DNA from: Penelope pileata | Lineage: Eukaryota; Chordata; Aves; Galliformes; Cracidae | Assembly: GCA_013396635.1 (NCBI GenBank) | Contig: WBMW01005106.1 | Location: 703,130-767,129, forward strand | Reading direction: 5' to 3' | DNA length: 64,000 nucleotides | Shown here: positions 12,710 through 24,623 of the stretch, piece after piece | Layout of the letters: every line of letters starts with the position of its first letter | Position numbering within the stretch: position 1 is the first letter of the stretch | Made by a program: the position numbers and the translations under genes | The notes under the pieces: generated by a model | What the model saw: only the letters and a program-made list of their open reading frames with translations | Databases searched by the model: none | What the model was told of the DNA's origin: nothing

Positions 12710-12877
12710 CTGCAGCCCTGTGAAAATCATCTTTGACTATTTTGATGTCTTTTTTCAGATCCTTAATCTTGCTGGCATCTGTTTTACTTCCTACATTTTT
12801 GTACTCCAACCAATAATCCCTCTCACGCTGCCTTACTGCAAGTTGTTGGTCAGTTTCTTCTGTTTGTAAACGCAGAT
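12710..12877 (-). CDS. CCDC83: CCDC83 coding exon 4
   Basis: A 168-nt exon for residues 113-169. The acceptor TTTTAATAG/ATCTGCG completes an Asp codon and the donor GCTGCAG/GTCAGT leaves a G. The protein reads DLRLQTEETDQQLAVRQRER then DYWLEYKNVGSK, followed by a lysine and aspartate-rich helix. The YW.EYKNVGS block is shared with human CCDC83 and is the clearest family signature in the centre of the protein. Confidence 0.93.
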
Positions 12878-13533
12878 CTATTAAAATAAAAACATCAGAA
12901 GACAAGTCCAATACCAGTTTCTAGAACAGATAGCTTATGATTCTTTTGACTTCAGCAATTTCCTTAATAAGGGCACTTTCCCTGGGACTGGAGACAGAGG
13001 GAGGATTCTTCTACAGTACAGCACATTATAATGTGATGGTCTCGCACAACGTCAAGGGCCGCCATCATTGCTGAAAACAGCCAGATCTTATTCTGCCAAG
13101 GAGACAACAATTCTCACTGAAATGTTGTGCTAAAGACACATGTGACTTCACTCCCACTGAGAATCACAGGGATGGCAGCCACAACCAAAACCACTCATTG
13201 CTGCTGCCATCAATATATATATATATTTATCTTCCAGTGGAGCCAGTGCATAGGGCTTTCATGAATTTCAATTTAATGGAAAATATGAAGCCTCTGTACT
13301 TGCACAGCAACACACAACACAAAACAGTCTAATGTGTTTCTAGAGAAGATCCACTTCCATTGAATCTTAATTCAACTTAACTACCAGGTTTTCTTATAGG
13401 TCCTCCACAATTTAGGGAGGAAAAGTTAAATGCTTTTTATACAACAAGGAAACTGAATTTATTTAAAATGCAAAGAAGTATTTAATTGCAGTTGTGTAAA
13501 CTGTGAACAACACTCCTGCAATTTATAACATAC
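12878..13533 (-). other. CCDC83 intron 3
   Basis: About 650 bp with a short (TA)n stretch at about 13211-13226. Nothing else was recognised. Confidence 0.75.
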
Positions 13534-13702
13534 CTTTCAGAATTTGTTCTTTGGCCTTAGTATATCGCCAGGTGTCTTTCAGTGACTCTTCCACGTCATC
13601 CCTGGTTACAACCTCTTTTGCATCTCTTTCTCGCTCCTTTTCTTCTATTCTTCTTAGTATGCGCCTGATGTGTGCCTGATGCTCCTCCTTCAGGTGGTTG
13701 TT
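13534..13702 (-). CDS. CCDC83: CCDC83 coding exon 3
   Basis: A 169-nt exon for residues 57-113. The acceptor CCCTCACAG/AAC is phase 0 and the donor CTGAAAG/GTATGT leaves one base. The product starts NNHLKEEHQAHIRRILRRIE, passes through a very charged KERERD segment, and contains VVTRDDVEESLKDTW. That last block corresponds to VVTREDVEEAMKEKW in the human protein. It is coiled coil with a short acidic interruption. Confidence 0.93.
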
Positions 13703-15328
13703 CTGTGAGGGTTGGAAAGGTATATGCTGAAACATTTTCAAATTTGTTTTCAAAGTTAGAAAGTAAAGCAATGAGGAAAAATAAGACCTGTACTCTTGCC
13801 AGGATGCACTGCAAAAGCACTTAGCTAAACAACTATTCTTCATCTTTGAAAAGCATAGAGGGGAGAGTTTGCAATTCTCAGAAGTTTCTCAATAACTTCA
13901 AGACCTTTACCACAAGGAAATGAGAAACAAATGGCTGCTTTGCTATACTTGGTGCAGCACATGTACAGTCCTTCATTGCCTGGGAAGAAAGTTCCTTGAG
14001 GGTCACTTTCATAACATTGCTTATATGCATGAGTTAATCACTTCAATTTTCTTCATGACAATTTAACACCTTCATGTAGAATTGTCATCAGACAATCAAG
14101 TCACTAGCATATAACCACAGTAGAGAGTCTTGTCAGAGCTAGAATTAGAGACATGCCTACTGATTCTACAACTGTGACTATATCCTCTTGCCCACGACCC
14201 TTTCAAGTGATACTCAGATAATTGGAAATTACTGTGTATGTTTTCTCCCAAAGAATAGCATAAAGGAGCAAACAACCACACCAGCCAGACTGTAACAAAA
14301 ACAATGCGGTTCAGTCTCAAACATTCCCCACTTTTAAAAGGATTAACTCTAAACCACTCAGAAACATTACACAGAAAACAAAGATGGGAGCCCAAAGAGC
14401 TGTCAAAACATGGCTACATTCAATAAATAGCACTTCAAGCATGCCCTGAAGTACCTTGTACAGTCTAAAGTTTGAAGAAGTCCTTGAGAGACCATGAACT
14501 AGCTGCAAATTGGGTGAATAACCACAGATTACAGATGGCTGCAGAGAGAAGAGCCAAATGCCACTTCTGCTGATAGTTAAGGCTTGGTGTTTCACAAGTG
14601 AAACACAATCCAGGCTTCAAGACTGAAAGAAACACCAAACAAAACTAAATAGATGGGTATTTTTTTTTTAAACCAGTGGAAATAGGGGGCAATGCAAGGA
14701 CAAAAAGGTCATTTGTTTCAATGTTTCACTGCTATGGGAAGTGCAAGCTGCAACATTGTTTGATCACGTGAACCAGCTGGAAGATTTTGAGAGATTTTAA
14801 TTCATTTGGTTCAGGGTCCGTAGGTATACCTACTTTCAGAGTTCGCTGCTCTCAGTTTTCAGATGAGAATATTAGAACATATTACGCTGCTGTGTCTAAG
14901 TGACACTCAGGTGTGATCAGCAGTCACATAACCTTGTTCTAAAACCAGCCCTAGTAACACAACTGTTGATCCACAAGAAAGTGTTTCTTCATCAAACACT
15001 GCCAAAAATTGACCCTAGATAACTGTGATGCTCTTTCTTCTTTGTTCAGTTTCCATTTTTACTAATTTTGCAAAAATAATTAAACTCTGATAGATGCCTG
15101 TGCAATACCACGACCTCAAAGAAGGTCGGCAAATCTCAGTACCTGGTTAGACCCACTAACACTACTGACAAAAACAAGATGCTACTATTTCTTCTTCTTT
15201 ATGCTGAAAGCGTATTCTTTGCTTCCTCAAGGAATAGTTGCAGGATTTTTTGTAAAGGCACATCTGAACATGTATAGAATGTGGTGGGAGAAAGAAATGC
15301 GATAGGAGAAAGATGTGTGGTCACTTAC
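13703..15328 (-). other. CCDC83 intron 2
   Basis: About 1.6 kb. Minus-strand open frames at 14096-14395 and 14317-14595 have no exon boundaries or family similarity. No repeat was recognised. Confidence 0.75.
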
Positions 15329-15413
15329 TCTTTCATGATATTCTTTGTTCTTCTCTTCCACTTCTTTCAAATCGATCAAAGCCTTATCAATTGCTGCCAC
15401 TTTTGTCTCAATT
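15329..15413 (-). CDS. CCDC83: CCDC83 coding exon 2
   Basis: An 85-nt exon for residues 28-56. The acceptor TTTCTCTCCAG/A adds the third base of a Gln codon from exon 1, and the donor GAAAGA/GTAAGTG ends in phase 0. It encodes IETKVAAIDKALIDLKEVEE then KNKEYHER, with clean heptad spacing. YHER is conserved with the human protein at the same position, and the long coiled coil begins here. Confidence 0.92.
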
Positions 15414-17150
15414 CTGGAGAGAAAGAGTAAAGAAAAATCTTCACAAAAAAAACAAAAAGAAAGGAATGTTAAGCTAGATTAGACAAATTCTGCTCAGATG
15501 TGTTTTTTGTATCATATTGATTCACTAATTTGGGTAGATACTGCTGTCTACTCAATGCACAGAAAACAAAACAATTTCCCATGTAGATCTGGACCTTCAT
15601 GTCAGTTTGGATCTCATGCAAACAGACTCCATGGCTACACTGTTCCTTTGGCCACTAGAGTGGCTACTAGGTAAGAAGAAGCAGATGCTCTTTTTTCTGG
15701 CTGTGGTTTAGCTGACCTATTGTACAGATTGCTTTTAAGACAAGATAATTTGTACTCCAGAAACATTTATTACTCATCACTCAGAGGAAGCCTAGGCAGC
15801 TCACTCAGAGACAGGTCAGATGAATGGAGCCTTAACTGGAGCCTTAAATGGCATCCAATTCTTCCAAAACTTTCCTTTGGTGAGCCTCATAAACTGCATT
15901 TTTCCACCCAGAACTTGTTAAGTTTACTTTAAGAACTTAAGTAACTTTTAGAAGTGTTAAGGGAATGGGCACTGCAGTAGTTTCCTCTAGGTATGTCTCT
16001 ACATCGCTGTCAAAGAACTAGCTCAAAGCTTTCACAGTTTTCACACACCACTTTGCCACAGCTGCAGAATCTTTTCTAGTGATCTCTCTTTCAGAATAAG
16101 AAACATTAGACTGCAAATGGTGTCTTTTTTGCAAAATTCTCTGTAATCTTTCTCTTTATTCCTAAAATTTCTTCTCCATACAGCACAATAAAGGCAAGTA
16201 TTACAATTATCACAATATCATTTCTTATTTCAATTCCTACTGTTTCTTAATTTTATTTTTTTTTGCCTCTCCCTATCATATTAATGTTTTTTAAAAGAAG
16301 ATCACTTTTTTATTTTTTGGCTAAGATTGGCTCACTCAGGGATTGAGATGTGTAAGTTGTGTTGAGATGTGTAAGATTTGAAGATTTTTATACTCTGCTG
16401 CCGAAGCGCTCCAAGGTATTCTTCTAGTTTTCCAGTAAGTACAAAGATATTTAGTAAAATATTTATTTAGTCAGTACAAAGACAATTAGGGAGGGTAGAT
16501 GGAAGTACTGGGGTATGCAGTTGAGGGCTACAGCAAAAATGCATTACTTATTAGACAAAGGTGACAGCTTGGCCCCATGCTGAGGTCTCCAAGATCACTT
16601 GCTACATTAAACAACTCCTGCATTTTGAATACTGATGCTGAACTTCTAAGATTTTCCATGAAGTATACATTTGTCACTTTGTTAATGTCAAAAATACATA
16701 CTAAAAGATGCTATTTGTCTACTACATATCTGAAGTGGAAAGTTCCAATTTTTTTTCCAGGGTATTTGTAAGATTCAAAAAGCTACAAAACAGCTAGATG
16801 ATTCCCTTGATACTCTTTTCCTCAACTCTGTATACCAGATGTAATTTATCATCATCTAGGGGGAAAAAAAAACCCCACCAACTCTCCTCTCTGATACCAT
16901 GACTGTTTTGTCAGTCATCTCTAGGATTTTAGTAGGTCAAGTAATTGTTGTTCCTAACCAAACCCAAACCAGAGAAGTGCACTGGAAATACAAAATACCA
17001 AACTTGCTGTTAACAGTAACCAATCTTCAACGTACAAATGAAAAGGCAGGAAAACATGCTGGAAAAATCCCGAAGAGGAATGTGAAAGACATCTGCTTGT
17101 ATTGCTACTCCGCTTTCCACAGTGAAGTGGAACAGAGGAGTTATAAATTA

Positions 17151-17222
17151 CAGAAACAAAGAAAGAAGAGAGATAGAGAGCAAAAGAGGAAAGGGAGAGA
17201 GAAGAAAGAGACAGAAAGAAAA
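17151..17222 (+). repeat. Purine-rich (GA)-type tract
   Basis: Runs of GAAAGA, GAGAGAT, GGAAAGGGAGAGAG and AAAGAGACAGAAAG make about 70 nt that are almost all purine on the plus strand. This is low-complexity sequence within a CCDC83 intron and is pyrimidine-rich on the transcribed strand's product. Confidence 0.8.
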
Positions 17223-17293
17223 CTAATTTTCTTCTCGTTTCTCTACACTACTGCTTTAGAAGCGAAATATTGTGTCAGTGCAGCACATATTTC

Positions 17294-17331
17294 AGTGGAA
17301 GACTTCAGATAAAGTGGAAGACTTCAGATAA
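17294..17331 (+). repeat. Perfect 19-bp tandem duplication
   Basis: The unit AGTGGAAGACTTCAGATAA occurs twice back to back (17294-17312, 17313-17331). It looks like a simple replication-slippage duplication inside an intron. Confidence 0.9.
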
Positions 17332-18133
17332 ATGAGTTGTTTGCTTGGATATTCAAACATGCCCAACAATAACTCTACCAGAAGCCTTTTTTCCCTCATT
17401 CTAATATTACAGTTTGCGTATTTCTTAGCAAAATAGATACTTTTGTTTGTTGACTTTTTGGATGTTTGCTTTTGTGATATGATTCTGCCAAACTTGATCT
17501 GTTTCACTAAGGAAGTTTGTACTCCGCTCTTTTAAACTGAAACAGAAAATCCCACCTCAACCCTTTAAACTCCTACAGGTGTCACCAGAACTGTACACAG
17601 TTGCTCTTTGGTTTGCTCAACCTCTACTCAATCTCCACTACTCCTTCAGGCCAGAATTTTAATCTGAGGGTCCACTGCATCATGTAACACTTTCCTTTGT
17701 GCTCCACTCTCAGCTGCACCAAAAACAATAAAGTGGAGGTGCTGGCTGTGTGCCACTGTGAACACTAGGGAATTCTAGGAGATACAATCAAATGTGATCT
17801 TGCACTCTCAGAGCACGTAGATCAAATATCTGCTACTAACAGACAAAGAAGTTTCTAGTTTTTAATAAAACTCATTGTCCTAAGTTATAACCTAGTGGCA
17901 TAAATTTATTTCTGACCCTAGGAGAAGCTTTCTTTATAGGCATAGTAGTTTAAAAAGTGTGTATTTCTAAAATAGCCTTGAAATTCAAAACAAGAACAAA
18001 AAAGAAGAGTACACAATTGTGACAATCAACACGGAGATCAGTTCAGGCTCTGAATTGGATACTTGTCTTTGCTGTCTGGTTTATCTACTCATATACTCTA
18101 GATGAGTGAAAAGTTAAAATATATTAAACTTAC

Positions 18134-18216
18134 TGATATTCTAGTAAGACTTCCTGGAAAACTGAATCTTCTCCATGTTGCTCTTCTGGTTTCCCCTCTT
18201 TCTTCTTCTGTTCCAT
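18134..18216 (-). CDS. CCDC83: CCDC83 coding exon 1 (start codon)
   Basis: The ATG at 18216-18214 begins MEQKKKEGKPEEQHGEDSVF, then QEVLLEY, and ends two bases into a Gln codon at the donor TATCA/GTAAGT. Human CCDC83 also begins Met-Glu and has ALLDYQ where this has VLLEYQ, so the start agrees by position. The frame upstream within the exon (to 18248) is open but contains no other ATG. The exon begins at 18248 after a very long pyrimidine tract ending CTCCCTTTAG, so 18248-18217 is 5' untranslated sequence spliced to an upstream exon. Confidence 0.88.
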
Positions 18217-21030
18217 GCTTCTTGTTGTACTTCTGCTGGGTATTAGACCTAAAGGGAGAAGAGGGCAAAGCAGAAAGGAAGGAAGGGAAAAAAAAAAAAA
18301 AAAAAGAGAAATTAGTGACCCTCTAAATGTGGTATGTTCACCAGCCTTTGTCACTTGTAACAAGTTCTTAGCAGTGCAGATATAAACAAGGTGCTTTGCT
18401 GACAACAATAATCCTGCCCATGGCAGTACTCAGGCCTGTGTTCTGACATCCTGAAGTGCTGACCTGAATAAATAAATGTTTGTGAACAGGGGCCTCTATC
18501 ATTAGCCACTTATTGCATCCCCCTTACTGTGGGTTGTTTTACATTCTTGCAAATCAAACAAGCAGTTGTTCCTTTTACAGTCCTTTGTTTCTTTGTTAGG
18601 ATTGTTCTATCAAGTTCACTCGTTAACATGCATCTCTTTCCTTCTTCTTCTGTTCTCCAAGAACTGTGAATATTTGCCATTCACTGCAACTCTGATATCA
18701 GTTTTCATTGTCAAAGCTGGAACAAAACCACTCTCTGAAGGGATATCTGTGTCAGCAGTATTCCCTGGGCATGTTGTCACAACTACCAGCCTCAGAATTC
18801 AACTGACAATGAATAGTTCTGTAATGCAACTGGTAGCATATATTATATAAAATAAAAAAGTCACAAGGAAAGAGCACTTAGGAAGATTCCTCACTTTTAC
18901 AAGTCACATCATCCAGGTTAAGTCCAGGTTAGTTTAAATACTGTAGGAATTTTTATAGTGAATGAGTAGAAACATAGTACACAACCTGTTCTCATTTTCA
19001 ACTGCCTTCCTCTTCAAGTTATCACTCTAATAGCTAAGATTGCAACAAAATTGTTCTGTGACTAAATATGCAGCAGGCTGGATACTCCTATTAAAATGAA
19101 CACAAATAAACAGGAAAAAAAAATAGTGGAAAGCAACAAAGTAAGCATGCCAAATGGATCTAAGCTCAAGGGAATGAAGCCAACTATCGACACGCACTCT
19201 AACCCATACGCTGGCGCATGCCTTCTGGATACATTCACCATACCCTGAAGCAAGGCCATGTCAGCTTTTTGTAGCTAAAACTATTTTCTGCCCTAGATGA
19301 GTAGACGATGCCTGCTGATAAAACAAGTGAGGGTGCTGAGAACAGCCAGTTTGCTGCACATCACACTGAGGAAAGAACGAGCCTCAGTGAGATGCTCATT
19401 GAGCAGCAGCTCTGCAAAGTAAGTGGGAAAAAAGGATAAACGTACCTTGGTCAGTACACAGCTCCCTAGACCTTGGAATATCTTCTTCATAATGCTTTAT
19501 CCAGAATTTCACTCTGTTGGAAATCTACTTGTAAAGATTTTGTCTGCTCTGCTGCTGAAGACAAATTTACACTCATGGGGACAATTGCCTAAAGCTGTCA
19601 ATCACAGTCTTTGCAACACCTGAGTGGTTAAGTCACAGACAGAGCTAATCCCATTCACAGAAATCTGGAAAATTCTAACTCCTACCAGCAGTATCTTGGA
19701 AATTCTGAAGTTTCCAGATCAGTTTTAATGGCTGCTACACAGGAGTAAAATATTTACTGTTGAACTTCATTACAATCATGGCTGTGTGTCAGTATCACCA
19801 TGACTGCAGTAAAAAATTATTAACATTTACCATCCAATAAAAAAAAATCTCTCTCTCTGAGAAGCTGCTTGAGTCTAAAGCCATATAATTCCTTAATATC
19901 CATACAAAACCTTTACAGCTACTAATTCAACTTAAGCTTCAGTTTACTTAATGCAATATTTTTTATGAAACCTTTAAAAATTGTGAACACATTGAATGTT
20001 TCAAGGGAGACCAAGTGAATTAAGAAAAAAATCTCCCCAAGACAGGGTGTTAGGTACTTAACTCCCTCAGAGCTCTTTGAAACTTCCAGATCAAATCCAT
20101 GAGAGCAGAGTGTATAAAAAAAGAATCCTTCTCCAGTGCAGAATTAACTGAGCAGTACTGATTTCACTTTGAGCATTCATTTCGCTGATTTTACTCTGTA
20201 ACGGAGGATCAGTGCAGCAGTTCCTAACTTTTTTTTTTTAAATGATCTCTGTTTACAATGATTTCTCTTTTATTAAATGGATAATCAATTTCCCTGCTTA
20301 AAGGTTGGTGCAAACATGTTGGAAACAACATTTTGAGTAGCAGCACTTTGCAAAGGCTTGGCTTTTGGAACTTAAGCCCCAGGTGAGATCTAATGATATA
20401 CTTATGAACTTCCTCCTGTGCAGGAAGCAGCAAGCAAGCCTCCAAGCTACAGAACAAGGTAAAGAACATACTGTAATAACAGATCTGCTCTGTTTTGCAA
20501 ACAAGAGAAAATATACACAGGACAGAGAAGGAAATGCGTTTAAGGGGAGTGAGAACTGACTGCATGTTTTAAACCAGACAGAAGCCATTTGCAGAGAGCA
20601 AGATTTATTTTTCTTGTCCCAGACAAGTAAATTATAACAGACCCCCCCCATCATTATGAGCACATTTTCAATCAATGCCTAACATCGCTGCTTCATTCTT
20701 AGCAGTAAGCAGCTCCCATACACTGCAGCCCAAGTTCTGTGACTTCCAGACACTCACTGCAGTGACATAGACTCATGACCAGCACCATTCACACCAGTGC
20801 TTGTGCCCACCCTACTACATCTCAAACAGCTGCATTACCAGCAGTCTCCATCAACAAATATCTCAACACTTTGCCATCCCCTCTCCAAACTCCAAACCAT
20901 TCTGTGTGCTCTCAGTCCCTTTCTACATTGTGTGCATTCTCTGCCAGCCCTGCATCATCTGAATGGAGGAAACCCTCCCCTCACAGCAGCCAGAGCCTCC
21001 ATGTCCCCAGCAGCCAGAGCCACCGCCTGC

Positions 21031-21425
21031 CATGGAATCATTAAGGTTGGAAAAGACCTCTAAGCTCATCAACCGTTGATCCATCCCCACCATACCCACT
21101 AAACCATGTCCATCAGTTCCATATCTCCACGTTTCTTGAGCAATTTCCAGGGACGGTGACTCCGCCACCTCCCTGGGAAGCCCATTCCAGTTCCTGACCA
21201 CTCTCTCTAAGAAGAAATTTTTCCTAATATCCAACATGAACCTCCCCTGGCACAGCTTGAGGCCATTACCTCCCATCCTATCACCGCCACCTGGAGAAGA
21301 GGCCAACCCCCACCTCACCACAACCTCCTTGCAGGGAGCTGTAGAGAGCAATAAGGTCTCCCCTGAGCCTCCTCCAGACTGAATCATACCAGCTCTCTCA
21401 GCCGCTCCTCATCAGACTGTGCTCC
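21031..21425 (-). mobile_element. CR1 LINE fragment, 3' end with ORF2 tail
   Basis: On the minus strand this reads as the end of the CR1 second open frame, with the family-typical RFMLDIRKNFFLERVVRNWN and GLPREVAESPSLE, followed by the conserved AGAGGTCTTTTCCAACCTTAA end. The 5' part is missing, as is usual for CR1 copies. It lies about 100 bp from the CG-rich island at 21.5 kb. Confidence 0.88.
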
Positions 21426-21519
21426 AAAATGCTCCTCCACGCTGCCCCCTGAGCACCCGCTGCCCAACCACAGCCCGTAATGCCCTGCTTTGAAGCACCC
21501 CCTCACACTGCTACCATCC

Positions 21520-21870
21520 TCACCCACGTCCCCCTCATGGGGTCAACCGCGCCGCCCCCAGCCCCCGCACCCAGTCACCACCCGGCTCTCGGCAGCACCC
21601 ACACAATGTTTTTTCCCCTCGCCGCCCCCGAGGCCCGGCTCAGCCAGCGCCTGCCCCGCCCGCCGCGCCGCCAACGGCCTCCGGGGCAACGGGAGCCGTG
21701 GCCCCGCCGTGCGCTCCGAGGAACTGCGGCGCCCCCTGGCGGCACCTCGCGGAGCTGCAGCCGGGGGAAAGCCCGCTAAAATCCACACACAGGGAGTACG
21801 CCTCACGGCCCGCCCTGACTGTCCGCCCGGGAATAGCTCGGTCCGAAGGGCCCTCAGGCGCCTCTGGCAC
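21520..21870. promoter_or_regulatory. CG-rich island 1, possible CCDC83 promoter or boundary element
   Basis: A sharp rise in C+G and in CG dinucleotides against AT-rich flanks, for example CCCGCCGCGCCGCC and GCGCTCCGAGG. Long open frames on both strands are a by-product of the composition. It contains a CTCF-like motif. It could be a CCDC83 promoter or a boundary or enhancer element. No TATA box or clear minus-strand donor was identified. Confidence 0.5.
21729..21742 (-). promoter_or_regulatory. CTCF-like binding motif
   Basis: GCGCCCCCTGGCGG matches the well-known CTCF core (complement form GCGCCCCCTGGTGG) at all but one position. It sits inside CG-rich island 1, between the transcribed parts of two divergent genes, a typical setting for such sites. 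Occupancy cannot be told from sequence. Confidence 0.5.
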
Positions 21871-23387
21871 CAGGGTTGAAACTGTAAAATGAAAGCACTG
21901 GGAGCGAGAGGGGTTTGTCCTCAGTCCTTGAGGAAAGAGTCCTTCAGCTTCTGGAAATAAGCAAGCAGCACGTGAGGCTTCATGTCTCCTCCTGGAGCGG
22001 GTGTGAGAGCAGTGCTGCATCACTGCTCCTGCTTAAAGATGCCCTCGTCCCTGGCAGCACAACTTCTGTTTGTTTTGTCTCAGAGCAAAAGAACAGGAAA
22101 ACTATCAGGCCCTATCTGTACACACTTGATTTTTAAATATACCTATTTTATAATCAGTATTATCAAGCCAATCTCTTCCTTACCACATATACAGACAATT
22201 TAGCCACACTACCTGATTCTTTTTACAGCTTAAACTTAGGGTATACACTTTACTCTTCCATTTTAAAGGAATTTTAAAAGGATTTTTCAAAGATTTTTGA
22301 AGACTTTTTTTTAAAGATATGAAAAAATGCCTCCTGCTGATAAAATGACAGAGGATTTGTCCCTCTTGTGACAAGACCAGGCAAAGAGGTCAGAGGAAGT
22401 CCTTCCATACACACATGCATGCAGAACAGAGAGCCCCTCATCCAAGAACATAGCTAGAAATTAGGTTTAATAGAAGTTAGGACAGATATGCTCAGCAGGT
22501 GCAGGGCACGGGCAGCCAAGCACAGTGACCAGCCCTGTTTCCATGTCACTGGCCACTTTTAACCTCTTATCCCTTTGCTTTACCATGGTTGTTCCTCTCC
22601 AAACCACCTTCAGCTCTCATTTTTCCCCACCTTGGCTCCTCTCCTGAATAGTAAGTCTGTGTGATCTGAAAGTCCTCTCTGTGTATACAGAGAACAGTGT
22701 TTTATCACATAACCTCACAGTGCAGAAGGATTTAGATGAAAGGAAAAAAAGAAAAGACTTGGGGCCCAGGAGCTCCCTTAAGAGCACAAAGCAAGGGATG
22801 ATGTGGTCAAGGCCATCAGCCAGGAAAATACCACTACAGCAACGGAATGAGCAGCATCTGAGTTAGCTGTGACTCACCTTAGTTCACATCAAGAAGCTGC
22901 TGACCATGCAAAGGAGACTGAGACTGCCTGGATGAAGCATAACTTTAAGCAAAGAAATTCACCATTGGGGTATTTTCAGTTTGCTCTTTATTGCAAACAA
23001 TTTATAAACCGGCAACTGGGCTGAGCTGGGACAGGCCTTGCATACATAATCCCATGGATTTTCCCTGAATCTCCTTCAAGAGCAAATCACTAGCTCTGAG
23101 GAGGAGAGAACAGATATTTTATCAGGTGCAGCACATACCTCACACATGGTTTTGCAGCTCCTTGATCACAGCACCCTAATGATGCTGGAGGCCTCTGCCA
23201 CCTGGAGCTTCCTAGCAGCAAGGAGCTGCTTTTCCCTAAGCCCTGTGTCAAAAATCCTCAATTAAAGGAGAAATTGTTTTGGGCGATGGGTACTAGCCCC
23301 ATCAGTTCCAGCTCCATCCAGCAGGGGCCAGGCGTCACGCAGCTGCCAGCCACACTGCACGTCGGCTCTGAAAAGGCTCAGACTCAC

Positions 23388-23417
23388 CGCTGCCTTCCTT
23401 CTTCTGCTTTGGAATTG
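23388..23417 (-). other. CCDC83: Candidate 30-nt untranslated exon of CCDC83
   Basis: On the minus strand a pure pyrimidine tract ending CCCCTTCTCATAG precedes CAATTCCAAAGCAGAAGAAG, then GAAGGCAGCG and a near-consensus donor GTGAGTC. The two strong signals 30 nt apart look like a micro-exon. Joined to 18248 the frame stays open to the ATG but adds no upstream ATG. It could equally be a chance pair of sites. Confidence 0.35.
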
Positions 23418-23560
23418 CTATGAGAAGGGGGGGAAAAAAAGAGAAATTCGACACAATAGAAAAATACTTTCCACATAACAAGAGTGTCAAAAGGCCCCTC
23501 ACTTCCAATGAATGTACTAAACAATGTTTTTCTGTGTACACTGAGCAGGTTTAAGTATAT

Positions 23561-23920
23561 CACAGAATCCTTAGAGTAGGTAGGGACCTTTAAAGGCCAT
23601 CCAGTCCAACTGCCCTGCAATGAACAGGGACACCTACAGATAGATCAAGGTGCTCAGAGCCCCATCCAGCCTGACCTTGTGTGTCGCCAGGGATGGGGCA
23701 TCCACCACTTCTCTGGGCAACCTCTTCCAGTGCTTCACCACCCTTACTGTAAAATCTTTCTCCTTATATCCAACCTAAACCTCTCCTCTTTTAGTCGGAA
23801 ACCATTTCCCCTTGTCCTGTCACCACAGACCCTGCTAAAGAGTCTGTCCCCTTCTTTCCTATACCCTGCTTTAGATACTGAAAGGCCACTCTCAGGTCTC
23901 CCTGGAACCTTCTCCAGAAT
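23561..23920 (-). mobile_element. CR1 LINE fragment, 3' end
   Basis: The plus strand reads TCACAGAATCC..GGGACCTTTAAAGGCCATCCAGTCC, then GGGATGGGGCATCCACCAC and the ..GGGCAACCTCTTCCAGTGC block, all diagnostic of the complement of the CR1 3' region. About 360 bp remain. The coding remnant is broken by mutations. It abuts the candidate micro-exon at 23388-23417 by about 140 bp. Confidence 0.9.
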
Positions 23921-24623
23921 ACATGCAGCTTAGAACACTGCATTAAGCTGAATGAACAGGATATGCAGATAAGAGGCACTTGATTGAAAAATATTACAGG
24001 AAGTAACAGAGTTTCAAGCTTTCACAAGGATTCCAGTTCACTTGGATGCATGGTAATTGAAACAAAGCCCTATTAAAATCCAGAATAATGCAGAAAGCAT
24101 GCTCTTTTCTCTAACTTTATTAGCAGGGAGAGCCACATCTAAAACAAGTCAATTTGAAAATACATGTAACGCACCAACTCTTGATAAAAACATCATATAG
24201 GTTACATTTTCTTAAAAAACAAACAAAAAAACCCCATTAAACTATTTCACCACATCCAAGTTTGAGCAGTGAGACATATGAGATGCCGGTCTGCTGCTGG
24301 AGGGCCCCAGCTCCACCTCGGTGTCCTGGCAGCCGAATGAGGTGCGCTGAGGAAGGGCCCCTGGAACACCCCAGCAAATGGCGGCGTGTGTGCTTTGTGC
24401 CACCGATCAAACAGAGGAGTGCTCGCGGCAGCACCCTGGACAAACAGATGACTAAAACCTCTATTATCACTGCTTGTATCTTTACTGCAAACAGGCATAT
24501 CTTCGCACCTCTTAAGTTTCCTATCACCACGTAAAGTGAAATAGAGGTCATTTTTCCTCAAGCCAAGCCTATATTCACGTGGATTTCACATGAAGTGAGC
24601 CTGCTCCCACGAACTTTTCTTAC

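Larger units (their letters stand above)
15414..18133 (-). other. CCDC83 intron 1 (between coding exons 1 and 2)
   Basis: About 2.7 kb. It contains a 70-nt purine-rich tract (17151-17222) and a perfect 19-bp tandem duplication (17294-17312 and 17313-17331, unit AGTGGAAGACTTCAGATAA). The plus-strand open frame crossing the purine tract (16899-17312) is repeat-driven and lacks support. Confidence 0.75.
2220..18248 (-). other. CCDC83: CCDC83 gene (coding part, ten coding exons)
   Basis: Ten minus-strand exons with GT-AG boundaries join without a frame break into 408 codons plus a TAA stop. In transcript order they are 18216-18134, 15413-15329, 13702-13534, 12877-12710, 10303-10212, 9338-9270, 7146-7025, 5935-5865, 4393-4212 and 2405-2220. 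Residues about 25-260 are rich in E, K, R, L and Q with heptad-like spacing, typical of a long coiled coil. The tail is acidic and less structured. Recognition rests on recalled similarity to human CCDC83 (413 residues): the shared stretches YHERN, VVTRxDVEE, EYKNVGS, VPRRLFLTQAPGL (IPRRLYLTQAAGL in human) and LGPL appear in the same order. Human CCDC83 has no established biochemical function and is mainly testis-expressed. It lies head to head with SYTL2, as in mammals. Untranslated 5' exons probably lie further right. Confidence 0.93.
18249..24623. other. 5' region of CCDC83, exon use unresolved
   Basis: About 6.4 kb between the first coding exon of CCDC83 and the shared promoter area. It contains two antisense-looking CR1 fragments, a CG-rich island at about 21.5-21.9 kb with a CTCF-like motif, and a possible 30-nt untranslated exon at 23388-23417. 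The exon at 18134-18248 begins with an acceptor, so at least one untranslated CCDC83 exon must lie within or just right of this stretch. Confidence 0.6.

Noticed and set aside
16899..17312. A 137-residue plus-strand open frame with a Lys/Arg/Glu-rich middle
   Set aside because: The charged part is just the translated purine tract. It sits in an intron on the opposite strand with no support.
20923..21387. A 154-residue minus-strand open frame as a host gene
   Set aside because: Its central part is the C-terminal tail of the CR1 ORF2 protein, so it belongs to the retrotransposon fragment.
21480..22023. Overlapping open frames on both strands rich in Pro, Arg and Ala
   Set aside because: They follow from the CG-rich composition, occur in several frames at once, and have no recognisable protein pattern.
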